NCBI GenBank assembly: GCA_014218235.1 | Contig: CM024759.1 | Span: forward strand, 8,944,712 to 9,008,711 | Length of the DNA stretch: 64,000 nucleotides | Origin: Colocasia esculenta | Lineage: Eukaryota > Streptophyta > Magnoliopsida > Alismatales > Araceae | Reading direction: 5' to 3' | Position numbers and translations under genes: made by a program | Notes under the pieces: generated by a model | What the model was told of the DNA's origin: nothing | Database searches by the model: none | The model's input: only the letters and a program-made list of their open reading frames with translations | In this document: positions 51,601 to 64,000 of the stretch, piece by piece | How positions within the stretch are numbered: the stretch's first letter is position 1 | How the letters are laid out: each line of letters begins with the position of its first letter

Positions 51601-54600
51601 ACTATCGATGCAGCTGTTAAAGGCGACATCCGAGGACTGTGCGCCCGGTAATTGCGGCCATTAAGACCACGATCTCGGTGATCTGGCATGTCGGTTACAA
51701 CCAAGATCTGGCGACAATCATGGAGATCCCCAGCGAGATTTGTGGGGTCGTTCAGCTGTTACATAGGTATTCTACCACTATAAAAGAGGTAGACACTCTA
51801 CAGGCGTAGGTACGCTGTTCTACCCCATAGGCTAGGCCATTCTGCTCGGCTAGCGACTGATAAGAGCGTCAGAGTGTCTCCCCGCCAAGGCCTCTCAGCA
51901 GGCTTTGTAGGTCAGGTTGGGGGATTGAAACCAGCGTCTCATGTCGGTCAAGCGCGCCTCAAACTAGATTCATCAGCTTGGTCGCCTCGGCTCATTCTTT
52001 GGCCAGGAGCACCTCGGCGGTCACCTCAGCTTGAGCCGACCTATGTTACATATGGTAACATTAGCGCTGTCTGTGGGAAACCGCTACTAAAGGTCAGTAC
52101 GACTTTCCCCCAATCACCTGCAGTTGATTTCAAAAGATATGAATGCAAACATGAGAGATTGAGTCGTAGCCTGCGATCAACAAAAGGGTCGCCCTAGGGC
52201 ATAATAGGTTCTGAAGACTGGTGTCGACCGAGGACCAACCAGAGGGCTGACGATGAGTCGCTTAGCATTGTCGTATAGAGAATCGTGAATTATATGATCT
52301 CTCGATATATTTCAAGCCACCCCCGCCGGGTGGGGGGCACGAGGCCGATCACCCGATGACTTGGTGTCGGCAACCACGTTCTACCCTAGTATTCTCGAAT
52401 CTAGTTTGTAAGTTTAATACGAACAGAGAAGGCCCATACCGTACGGTCGAGGACCTCGGCTATGGGGCCGACCAATTAACTGAGTGAAGGTTGGAAGACT
52501 TAGAATGCCGAGCACTACCGCTATTAGTTTCTATTTGTCAATAAGAGTTGAATTTCTTATTGCATTTGCATGATTTAACTATGATTAAAGGATTGGCGAG
52601 TCGCTTTGTAGCATCATCGTTTGGTCACATCACAGATGTCGGTGGAGTCAGCTGCAAGGTCGCTTTGGCACTCGTCAGGAACCGAGAGACAACGTCCGAC
52701 GTATTATGTAGGCAAGGTCGCTTCGGCACTCGCGTGGAATGAAGACGTCGTAGTTAGATGCACGAGGTCGCTTCCGCACTCGTCAAGAATCGAGAGACGA
52801 CATCCGACTTATTATGAAGACAAGGTCACTTCGGCACTGGTCAAGAACCGAGAGACGACGTCCGACGTGTAATAAGGGCAAGGTCGCCCCGGCACCTGCA
52901 CAAAATGAAGTCATCAGCACTTGTCACAAACTGATGGACAATGTCTGGCGACGAGTCGCTTTATAGCATCGTTATGGGGTCGACGACAAGTCGCTCTATG
53001 TCATCGTCGCATGTTCGTATCGTATAAACACTTGGGGTCTCCCATAGTGATGCCTTGGCATGGCTAGCGACACGATGTCTATTTCACACATGAAGTCGCT
53101 ACGGTTAGCCATATCGGAATATGTTCGCATGGTCTCAGTTACTAAGAACTAAATCCTGCCAAAGGATGAGTTCTCGGAATAGGCCGATAATACAAGTGAG
53201 CTCTCGACATCGACCGATGACATTAATGAGAATCATTGCAATTGGCAAAAAGCGTTTGCAATTGGCATGAAAAAGTTGTATTGATAAAAATAAGATACAA
53301 AAGGCCTTGGAGAAACACCAAGGAAAGAATACATGTAACGACCCCGACGCCCGGATCCCCGGCTCCCACCAAGAATCTGAACATCGGGACCGCCGCCCAC
53401 GGGTCCGGAGACCCGGAAGGGCTAACGGATCGGTCTAACAAGATATGTAACAGAAATAAATAACAACCAACGTACTAAAGTGCACCACAAGTGAACAAAA
53501 AGTGTCCAACACTAAGTAACAGTCTAGTACAGTCCCAAAGTAAATGAAGTACAAGTGCTGAAATAACCGGGAAGGAACACGTCCCTTAGGGGCATACCCC
53601 GAGGGTGAAGTACAAGAACTGGGGGAACACTGCCACTAGAGATGCCGACTACTGCGGGCCCGTCTCCTCAGTCTGCCGCGGAGGGAGTTGCTGTGAAGTC
53701 TCACCTACAAAACATGGAGTGAGCTTCACGAAGAAGCCCAGTAGGGACTACCAATCTCCCACTGGTTCTAACAGTAGAATAGAACTAAGTGCAATAAATA
53801 AATAAAGCAGTAAAGTCTATTCTACTAAACAGAGTCAAGTGCGGAAGCGTGAAAGAAACTACACGGTCGTCGGTCTAAGCTACACAGCGGGATCGGAAAA
53901 CCCGTGTAACCAAGGCACCACGAAACCCAGTTGTAAACACGGACAGTGGACACTGTCTGGACAAGCACACTAGCTACAGAACGCTACACTAGTCAGCCAG
54001 TCAGGTGCGCCATGCGCCTTACCCTCGACCAACGGTCCATGTCTAGCACCTTCCGTCGGAGTGAGACGCGGAACAAGAACAACCACAACTGCTGTAGTCT
54101 GGCCGGACTACGGTCACACGCCTGACCCCTCTAAATGGTTCTGGAACCATGTAGAGTGAGGCAGTGAGAAAAGGACTAGCTGATCTACGTCGTACGAGCT
54201 ACCAACCACCGGCGTCCCAGACTTAGCTAAGAGAGCTCTACAAACGACTTACGCCGCTGTCCCACCATTTTCCCCTACTGCTACCAGAGTCAACGACTAG
54301 GGCAAACCCTCCGCCTGGAGCAACACACTCTGACACAGGCGCGCGGGGACTGGGGGTCCCAAGTAACGGTAACAACCTGTCTCGTGGACAAGCCCTCAAG
54401 TGCCTAGCACCGGGCGAAGAGAGACTAGTAGTAGCACTGCACTAGGAACAACACAGGTGCCAAGAAAAACCAAGTCGCAGCGGAAGCGAAAACACAATAG
54501 GTCGGCAGTCAGCTCTCGGTCAGAGAGGCGACGTATCGACCCGTCGCAACCAGAACGTGACGGTTCTGCCTATCGCGACACGGAAAACATAAGGCGACCT

Positions 54601-57600
54601 GTAAGCGCATCGCGATAAGGTCGTGGCGGCTAAGAGTACCGCAACAAGCCCGAGTCGACTGATTACGACACGTACCCCGTCGCGATCTCATCGCGACGGA
54701 GATGGAGGTCGCAATCGGGAAGACCCCGAACACTTGAATGCCTGCCACGTACCTGTCGCATTAGCATGACGCGGTGGGTCCGGGGCACGTTCAAGAGAAC
54801 GCGATGCCCCAATACGTCGCGACCTGGTCGTGACTGGAAAATCCATCGCGACCACAGTCGAGTGCTCAACAAGAGCAACCCTTACACCCCAAAAGCCTCA
54901 AAAGTGGTACGCAAAGGGGAGGGGGTCAAGGAGACGATAGAAACACTTCAATTATAGCACAAACCACCCAAGGAAGCCCCTTGCATGCATGAAAAGTCAA
55001 GGAAACACTCACTTCACTCACATGCAATTAAGCTACTCCCCACATGCCCAACCCAAGAAACATAGATTCATGCAAACCAACACCACATCATCATCACACA
55101 TGGATCATGGGACGAAAGCAACTCCTAGAACAAGGATTCTAGGCTTGGAATTGTGGTTGGGACCTAGCATGGAGAACTAGGTGGAGGTTTGGGTCCCTAC
55201 CTCAACTTGAAGAACCATCTGGTTAGGGTCTTCTCGTAGGATTGCACCCCTCCACCTCCGAGCTCCAACGCTCCACGACCGTCCCACGAACCGAGCTCGA
55301 TCTCCTCCTTCAGGTCGATGGAGAGAAATCACACCAAGCAAGAAGAACACATAGAATGAGGAGGAGAAGAAGAAGAATACAAAGTGAAAGGTGCAATCCA
55401 TACAAACTGTAACGACCTGAGAACCCGACCCTCGGCCCACGCCGAGGACCCGATTTTCGCAGTCACCGCCCACGGATCCAGGGACCCGGAAGGGCTATAA
55501 TCTACGTCTAACAGGATATGTAACGGAAGTAAATGTCAACTTCTAATCTAGAAGTGTACGTGCGGAAACAGAAAAGAGAGTGAGACCACCACGTACCACT
55601 CTAAGTATAGTCCCAACGCACGCACGCTAGTACAAGTAAAGGCAGGGGAAAAACAAGTCCCTTAGGGGCATACCCCGAGGGTGACGTACACTAAGAAAGG
55701 GGAACCACTGCTAGTTATGGGGACTCCAACTACCGCCCTGTCTCCTCTACCCGGCACGCGCACTGCCGCTGCTGAGAAGTCTCACCTAGGAAAAGGAGGG
55801 ATGAGCTTCACAATAGAAGCTCAGTAGGGACTACCAATATCCTACTAGCTCTAAACAGGCAGGAGAATATAAATATCAAATGAATGACAGCAGTTTATAT
55901 CTTCTACCTACAAACGGAAGTGCGGAAGCGAAACTACAACTAGCACGGTACGAAAAGTACACACGGTCGGAAACTCCGTACGACTGCTCGTCGTGACCAC
56001 CACATGGCTAGCAAACACAGACGGAGGGAACTCCGCCTGGACAAAGAACACTAGCTATGGAAGCACTACCACTAGTCATGGCTAGGTGCATCCACCGACG
56101 TCTTATCCTCGACCTGGGTCCTGACCCTCACGTCTCGTCAGAGCGAGGTAGGACACAAGTAACACAATAGTAACCGCCATAGTTTGGCCGGACTATGATC
56201 CCAAGCCTGACCTCTCCAAACGGTTCCGGGGCCGTAAGGAGCGAGGTAGTGAGAAGAAGGACTGGTTGGCCTGCACCGGGTAGAACTCCTAACTGTCCTC
56301 GGCGTCCCAGACCACCCACGAGAGCTCTGCAAGTGACTCGCGCGCCACTATCCTAACCACCGTTTTCACCTAAGCTCCAGAGTCCGCCTAGTGGCTGCCA
56401 ACTCGAGCACACTCGTAGCCCCGAGTACTCCCTCAACAGGCTCCCGAGGATGGGGGTCCCAGGCAACGGTAACAAGCTCTCACACGGGACAAGCCCTCAA
56501 GTGCCGAGCACCGGGCGAAAGACTAGTGTAGACTGCACTAGGGAACTAGCACAGGTGCCACGGGTACATTAAAAAGAAGCGAAAACGGCAAGAATCAGAA
56601 ACCTATCTCACTGTTGAGGTTGCGACGCATCGGGCCGTCGCGAACAGGTCGCGACGCCCTACCCTGTCGCGATCCCGTCGTGACGGCCCGAGACGTCGTG
56701 GCCGGGTTCGCGACACACAAGAGCGTCATGATCTCGTCGCGACCGGCCTGGCCGTCGCGACCAGATCGCGACCTCTACGGTCGTCGCGTTCTCAGATAGA
56801 GGGGGGTTTCGGAGCAACCTCTCTGGGAACCACCCAAAAAACGGGGAAACAACCACACAAGGGGGAGGGGATCATGCTCAACATGCTAGAAAGCTAGTAA
56901 AACATCCAAACAACCCTTAAAAACCCCACGAACATGGATCTACACTCGAAGGGAAACCTCACTCAACCTCGAGCATGGAGTTCTCACACTCCCAAACCCC
57001 AAACCACAAAGAAATCACGCTTTAGAGGGGGAAGGGAGCATGCTTAGGGCGAGAGGATCAAGAGTCCCTACCTCCACACGAAGAACGAACACGTTAGGGC
57101 CTTCTTGTAGGAAAGGACGCTTCCTCCTCGCTCCAAACGGCACGAACACGTCCCCTACACGAGCGGGACGACACCACCTCAGCACAGACGCCTCAAGCAC
57201 CACGATCCGCCAAGAAACCGCACGAGAAACTCAAGAGGGGAAGGAGAGGGGGAAAAGAGATCTGACAGGGCGAGAGGGGGAAATGGGGCGCGGCCTTGGG
57301 TTTTAACCCGGCGGCCCCCAGAATACGACAGAACGACATGTCGCGATAAGACTCTCGTCGCAATGCCCCTAGGCGTCGCGACCTTATCGCGACGGTCGCC
57401 TCTATCGCGACCCCAAAAAGTGGGTCAAACCTCGAAGAGTGGGAAAGCGATCGCGACGGGTGACCACGTCGCGTTCACACGCATGCGCCTGACACCCGAC
57501 AGAGCCGTTCTGAAAGAAAGGACACCGGTCACATCTGTCAGAAGGGCCATCGCTACGCCATCGGACGTCGCGACCACAACGCGACGGCCATACCGTCGTG

Positions 57601-60600
57601 ACCAAAATGCGACAGCCCCGAGTCGTCGCGACCTGAACCTTGTCGCGACGGCCTCCCTGTCTCGACCACGTCGCGACCAGGGAGCATGTCGCGACCCTGA
57701 GGACGGGGCCACAGGGCCCAAGGGGGGCGGGTCTTACACAAACTTACCAATTCAAGCCACAATGATCATCCAAGCTCCCCACGGAGCTCAACACACAGGG
57801 GAATCGTCACAGAGGGGAAGAAGACAGCAAAATGGCCAAATAGGACTTCTACTCTCGGGCTGAGCAGTTTTAACGCAGACGTTAAGAACGCGACGTCCCT
57901 GGTCGTCGCGTTAGCAACACTAACGCGACACCCTCATACGTCATGATCTTAAAGTCTGTGACCCATACTGCCAAACCCAACACGTGGTATGCATGCAACG
58001 CTGACACCTGATCGCGACGGGTGAGTACGTCGCGTTCAAGCATGCATGCCCACACGTGTCTCCACCGTCCAGATTGCAAAACGACAAAAGAACTGTATGC
58101 TGTCAGAACTAGATCGCGACAGGGGCGACCGGCACGTTCCCAACCTTAACGCGACGGCTACCTCCGTCGCCTTAAGAAGGCGATGGTTCTGCATGTCGCG
58201 ATCCCAACTGAGAGCTCCTAACCCACAGGGTAACAGGAATGTTACAATACATGTCACGCCCCGATATTTAGCAGCGGAATAAATACCAGGAGACGTGAAC
58301 GATACAAATAGGTGTATCACAGTGCAGTAACGCAGAGTAACAATTACATATAACCACACATTTCAGACCATAATAATGTCATCAAAGGTACTCTTTATTC
58401 CATTTCAATCCACTAGTTACAACCTTACATAAGGAGGACTCACTGAAAAGAGTTCATTATTCAAATGAAAATGTTTCTCTAATACATCGACTACTCAAAC
58501 GTCTATTCCTAGACTATCAACTGTCATATGGCGGGTGCTCATCACTCTTGCCCTGCCCCATCGGATCCACTGGTTCCTCATCACTACTTGAAAAGGGCAT
58601 GATGATAGGGTGAGCGAACTAGCTCAGTAGGATTTACATCTCAATATTGTGCAGGCACTAATATACGTGATTAACATTTTAAATAGGCAAGATATGAACA
58701 TGTATATGATGACAATGCATGCAATACTAACAGATTGAATATCAGAGTAGAACAGATAACATTTCAGGTCAAATGTTGAGTTGCATATACAATGGACAGC
58801 TATTTCAAGAGTAGAATTGTATCAAAAGAGATTGGCCATATTCAAACAGATATCATGCGTTCACATGATCAGACGTATCATATCAAATCTTATCATATCA
58901 TATCAAATCAAACTTATCATATCAAACAAAGGCACAATTTTCACAACTCTTGCTTATAGTATCAGTGCCATGCCACGCACCACAAGTCTATACTCCCGCG
59001 GTTAATAAGTACGTTGGGGCGATCCTCCCCAGGACCAGACAGGGCCCCTATTGCACAGGCATTGGTCAAATGGACCGAAGTCCCAAATTGTGCCGAACAA
59101 ACATATTCATATTATGGCCACAGAGTTTCAATGACAAGCTCATAGTAAAAGGAACATGATTATTCATAGAGTCAAGGTATGACAATTAGCTCAAGAGAAC
59201 AAAGGCAGTATAACGACGTATCTTATGTTTCATAATTCATTAATGTCTTGACATGAGGATGTTTCTAAAGACAGATCGTATGCAGATCATTTGCTTTCTA
59301 TCTCCAGGGTACTTCATGGTACAACCAGCTCGGCCTCTATGTGGAAATCCATAGAGAGCGGAGACTTACGGAGGTCTTAAGGAAAAGGTCGCTAGTCTAC
59401 CAATTCAGAATAACCGGCAGAGAGCTCCCAATTCCCCAAGAAGGGTATGCCTATTCGTGCAAATGTGTAAGTGACGAGTCACAGATCTTTCCTAGCATGT
59501 ATGCATATGGACGGTTAATTAATTGAACACCGAAAAACATGTAACTATTGAAACTCATATACAAATCATGATATTAACTTCACTAACAAGTCCATACTAA
59601 CATGTATTCATCCCCATATTCACATCATATTCTTATCATATCAATTGACAATAGAGAAGATCACAAGATAATCCAATGAACATAAGGACAATCACAATTA
59701 CACATTAGAATCATATTCTCGCGATTTTTTTCAGTTTGAGAAATTATGTTCCCTGCCATCCATTGCTCTGCTAGGGTTTGGCGCCGCCGACCTGCTCTGG
59801 CGTTGACCGCCGCCGGCCATGGGGTCGTCGGGGGGGGGGGGTCCCCCGAGCTCCCCTAGTCGGTCCACCTGGGGAGGTTCTGCCCCCGCTCGTGTGGCCG
59901 CGAATGTCTCCCATGCAGGTATCCATGCAGGTATCACGTCGGGGGCGTCGGCCCACGTTGAAGGCTCATTCAGACCCATCAATGCGGAGGTCCCACCTTC
60001 GCCCGGCCATGCAAATGCTGCTTCGACGTCCCACAAGTCCTTTGCGGAAATTCTCATGGCGTCTGTCTTGCCCCCTGCTCTCCCCCTCAAGATCCATAGC
60101 CCAGCGTGTACAGACTCTGGCGAGCCTGCGGTGTTTTTCTCCCTGGAGGAGGTTCGTATATCTTGTGCTCCCTTTAAGCATGCTATCATCGCCCGCACCC
60201 CTGTGGGTAGGCCTTCCTTTCAGGAGATCCGTATGCATTTAGCCCAACGCTTTAATTTCGCCAAGGAGTTCATCATCAGTGCGTTGGACGGTAGGCATCT
60301 CCTCCTTCGATTTCAAGATAAAGAGGATTATCTTAAGGTGCTTCTGAAGGAATCATTATTTGTCAAGGGTTGTTTTTTTCGGTTTTTTCAATGGTCCATG
60401 GATTTTTCTCCGGATGAAGACTCGTCTGTTGTTCCTGTGTGGGTGGACATGCCTGGGCTTCCTGCTAATTTCTATAATGAATCCATGTTGAGATCAATTG
60501 CTGGTAGTATTGGACAAGTCTTACAGGTAGACAGAGACACAGCTACGTTGTCTCGTACTCATGCTGCGCGAGTTTGTGTTCAGTTGGATATTTCCAAACA

Positions 60601-63600
60601 ACTCCCTGAGCGGGTATGGATAGGTGTTGGTTCTGGTGGTCAATGGCAGCCTCTTTTCTACCATAACGCTCCGGTTTACTACAAGAGTTGTAAGAGACTC
60701 GGTCATGCTGAATCCAAATGTAAGAAGCATATCCCTGCTGATGAGCCATCTATGCCGATTACCAACAAGCCGGACCATCAGGATCCCCCGACAAAGCAGA
60801 TTTGGCGTCCGATTACGTCGTCTCGTGCGTTGGTTCATGAGAAAAATCCTGTGGTGGAAAATAACAATGTTACAAATACTGCTATGGTTTCTTCTGATAA
60901 CATTGTGATCAGGTCTAGCCAAGAAGATATATGTCCCCCTTTTGAGTCTCTTATTGCGCATACTATAATGGTTGAAGATGGTCTTCTGAACGACGATGTA
61001 GTGCAAGATGATATGCTTGCTAATGTACCTGATGTCAACACGGGAAATGGTCTGGGGGTTGATGCTGATGCTACTAATAATGACATTGACGCTAATGCAG
61101 GAGAATCCACTGATATGCAGTGTTTACCTGTGGAGCAGAAGCCTGATGATGTTGAGGAGAATACTTCACTTCCTTTGATTCCGATGGAGTTAAATATTAA
61201 TTGTGACATTTGCCCGCCCATGCATCATGTTATATCCTTACCGGGGTCGACTTCCTCCTTGGATAATTCTGATCTTATAGCTATTCATGCCAACTTTGTG
61301 GGTACAGAAAATGTGGTGGAAAAGGCGCTGGAAGGTGTCAAGACCAGATCAGCTTTGCGCAGGAGTGCCTCTGTTAACACCTCCTCTCAGTAGTTCTCAA
61401 TGAAAGCTATCATTTGGAACATTAGAGGTATTGGTAATAAGTCTTCCATCCATCGTCTAAAATTCCTTATTCGGCATCATGATATTTCTTTCTTGGCTAT
61501 AATTGAACCTAAGCTTCCCTATGACAAAATTGATACTTATAGACAAAAGTTGGGTATGGATTATTGTCTCTTGAATTCTACTGATAAAGGGAGAATTTGG
61601 CTTTTCTGGAAGGTTCATATTTCTGCTAACCTGGTGTCTTCTTCGGATCAATTTATTACTGTTCGTTTGTGCTCTCCCGGCCATCGGGATGTATTTGTTA
61701 CTATTGTTCATGCCAGTTGCTTACTAGCTGAACGTAGAGTTCTTTGGGACACCCTTGTTGATTTTTCCGCTACTTGTGCTATTCCTTGGCTTATTGGAGG
61801 TGACTTCAACAGTATCCTTGATGTTCATGAAAAGAGAGGTGGTGGGATGGCTTTTCAGAGATCTATGATTGACTTCCAGGCTTGTGTAGCCGCTGCAGGT
61901 CTTGAAGATGCCGGGTTCATGGGTAGCCGCTTTACTTGGTACAATGGTCAGTCTTCTAATGGTATCTGGGCAAGGTTGGATAGGGTGCTTTTAAATGGTG
62001 AATGGGTTTCACCTTGCCGGACATTCAGGTTCAGCATTTATCTCGGGAATGCAGTGATCACTTCCCTCTTATTGTTTCTACTTCCCCCGCTGTGCAACGT
62101 ATGCCTTCTAGATTTTGTTTCCAACAAATGTGGACTTCCCATGACAGATTTCTGGCTGACGCTAAGCAGGGCTGGCTGGCAGCTCCTCATACATCTTACC
62201 CTTTGCTTACTATGGCGATGAAGTTAAAGCACATGAAAACTTTCTTCCGTCAGTGGAATAAGAATATCTTCAAGAATGTTACTAACAATGTTTTGACTGC
62301 TGAAGATGAGTTTCAGATTGCTCAATCCAATTTTGATGCTGACGCCTCCCAGGGAAACAGTGACCAGTTGCAAGTCGCCCGCCAAGCTCTTTTGCGTTCC
62401 CATGCTCAGGAAGAAATTTTTTGGAGACAGAAATCCAGGTTAAATGGCTGAAAGAAGGTGATGGGAACACCAAATTTTTTCATGGTTATGCTAATTCCCG
62501 TCGTAGGAAATCTATCATCTCCCAAATCAACAATGATGAGGGCGATCCTGTGGACAATAAGGATGACATAGCTTCTTTATTTGTTGCGCACTTTTCTAAG
62601 GCTTTCACGTCGGAAGACCACAGTATCAATCAGGAGTTAATGGGTATTATTCCTACTGTCCTTAACAGCAACCACAATGACATGCTTTGTTCCATTCCGC
62701 CTATGGAAGAAATCAAAAGAGTTGTCATGTCTATGTCCCCTGATAGCGCCCCGGGCCTGATGGTTTCACTGGTCACTTCTTTCACTCATGCTGGAGTTTT
62801 ATTGAATCTGATGTTTTTAGTGTTGTGCAAGCCTATTTTTGTGGTCATGCTCTTCCCAGGGGTTTCACTTCATCCTTAATTGCTTTGATTCCGAAGATTG
62901 ATCGTCCTAAGGTCTGTGCTGATTTTCGGCCTATCAGTCTGTGCAACTTCTTCTACAAAATTATTTCCCGGATTCTAAATGACAGGATTGCTCAGGTTCT
63001 ACCTTTATTAATATCTGAAGAACAAGGTGCTTTTGTTAAGGGAAGGAGTATATCTGAAAATGTCTCTTTGGCCATGGAAATGGTGCAGCATCTCACCAGG
63101 AAATGCAGAGGTGGGAATGTGATCCTTAAACTGGATATGGCCAAGGCTTATGACCGATTGGAATGGGATTTCCTCTATGCGGTGTTACACAAGTTCGGTT
63201 TTTCTATCAGTTTTATTTCTCTTATTGAGCCTCTTCTCTCTAATTGCTGGTTCTATGTGCTTTTTAATGGTGAAATTCATGGTTTTTTTAAATCCTCCAG
63301 AGGTGTTCGCCAGGGGGACCCTCTAGCTCCTGCGCTTTTCATTTTGGCTCAAGAGGTTTTAAGTAGGGGGTTGTCAAACTTGTTTAGTCGAAGTCTTGGT
63401 GGAGCCTATCAGACCTTGAGACGTTGTCCCCTCATATCCCATCTCCTTTTTGCTGATGATACTCTCATTTTCTCCAATGGTTCGGCCAGACATGTTCAGC
63501 GCCTTATGGTTTTTTTGAGGGCCTACGAGGAAGCCTCGGGGCAGATGATTAATGTGGCAAAGAGTTCTTTCATTCTTCATGAAAAGGCATCTTCATCTAT

Positions 63601-64000
63601 CAGCCGATCTATTGGCCATATCACTGGTTTTCCTAGGGGTGCGCTTCCTTTTAAGTATCTTGGTGTTTCGGTTTATCATGGTAGGCGAAGGCCTACTTAT
63701 TTCTCTCATATCCTATCTAAAACGGCTCAAAGGCTTCAAGCTTGGAAATCGAGATTTTTGTCCTCCGGTGGAAGGCTGGTTCTTGTGAGACATGTGTTAT
63801 CTGCCATTCCAATCTACACTATGTCATCTTTATCTATCCCCAGTTCGGTCATCAAAAGCTTTCACAAGTTGCTTGCCAACTTTTTCTGGGGTTCTTATGA
63901 AGGCTCTCCGAAGAAGCACTGGGTCTCCTGGAAAAATATTGCGAAGCCCAGAGAGTGTGGGGGTCTTGGGGTTCTTAACATTCATGATATGCAAATTGCT

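Overview
This window is repeat-dense nuclear DNA from a flowering plant. I see no host gene, tRNA or rRNA. The evidence for a plant is a LINE whose ORF1 has the plant-type DUF4283 plus CCHC layout, several LTR retrotransposons primed by initiator-Met tRNA, chromovirus (Ty3/gypsy), Tat-like and Maximus/SIRE-like relics, and 5-bp target-site duplications (TSDs). The species cannot be named from the sequence.

Labels used below. S0-S7 are LTRs without an internal region (solo LTRs, or edge-truncated for S0). L1 is a non-coding large retrotransposon derivative. G1 is a Tat-like gag-only element. C1 is a Copia gag-only element. T1 is a TR-GAG-like element. P1 is a chromovirus relic. N1 is a truncated LTR element. 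J1 is an LTR cut by LINE1.

Left nest (1-38266). S1 (1434-37811, +) has been invaded by S2 (1711-4551, +), S3 (4735-7750, -) and S4 (8223-36442, -). S4 holds L1 (8905-32408, -) and S5 (33797-35617, -). G1 (9954-24695, -) lies inside the 3' LTR of L1, and C1 (11993-17762, -) lies inside G1. That is five insertion levels, and a TSD is visible at every one.

Right nest (38267-64000). P1 lies on the minus strand with its 3' LTR at 38267-48635 and broken pol at 48726-51346. T1 (38326-46562, +) is inserted in that LTR. N1 starts at 51347 and cuts the P1 reverse transcriptase. N1 abuts J1 (58252 to about 59730, -). S6 (53334-58246, -) sits exactly at the N1/J1 junction and contains S7 (55408-57738, -). 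J1 is interrupted by LINE1 (+), which runs off the right edge.

How the parts work together. The four LTR elements that are complete from TSD to TSD (L1, G1, C1, T1) all lack protease, reverse transcriptase and integrase. G1, C1 and T1 keep a gag; L1 keeps none. They would need enzymes from autonomous relatives to move. The only polymerase-type coding here is the decayed P1 pol and the LINE ORF2. The LTRs share two features not explained by coding: short arrays of palindromic units (TCGCGA/TCGCGT, TGTCGACA, GAAG...CTTC, ATCGAT or CACGTG cores), and a conserved block (CCTACTGRG followed by a splice-donor-like GGTRAG) about 260-370 bp from the LTR 3' end. These are the most unusual signals in the window.
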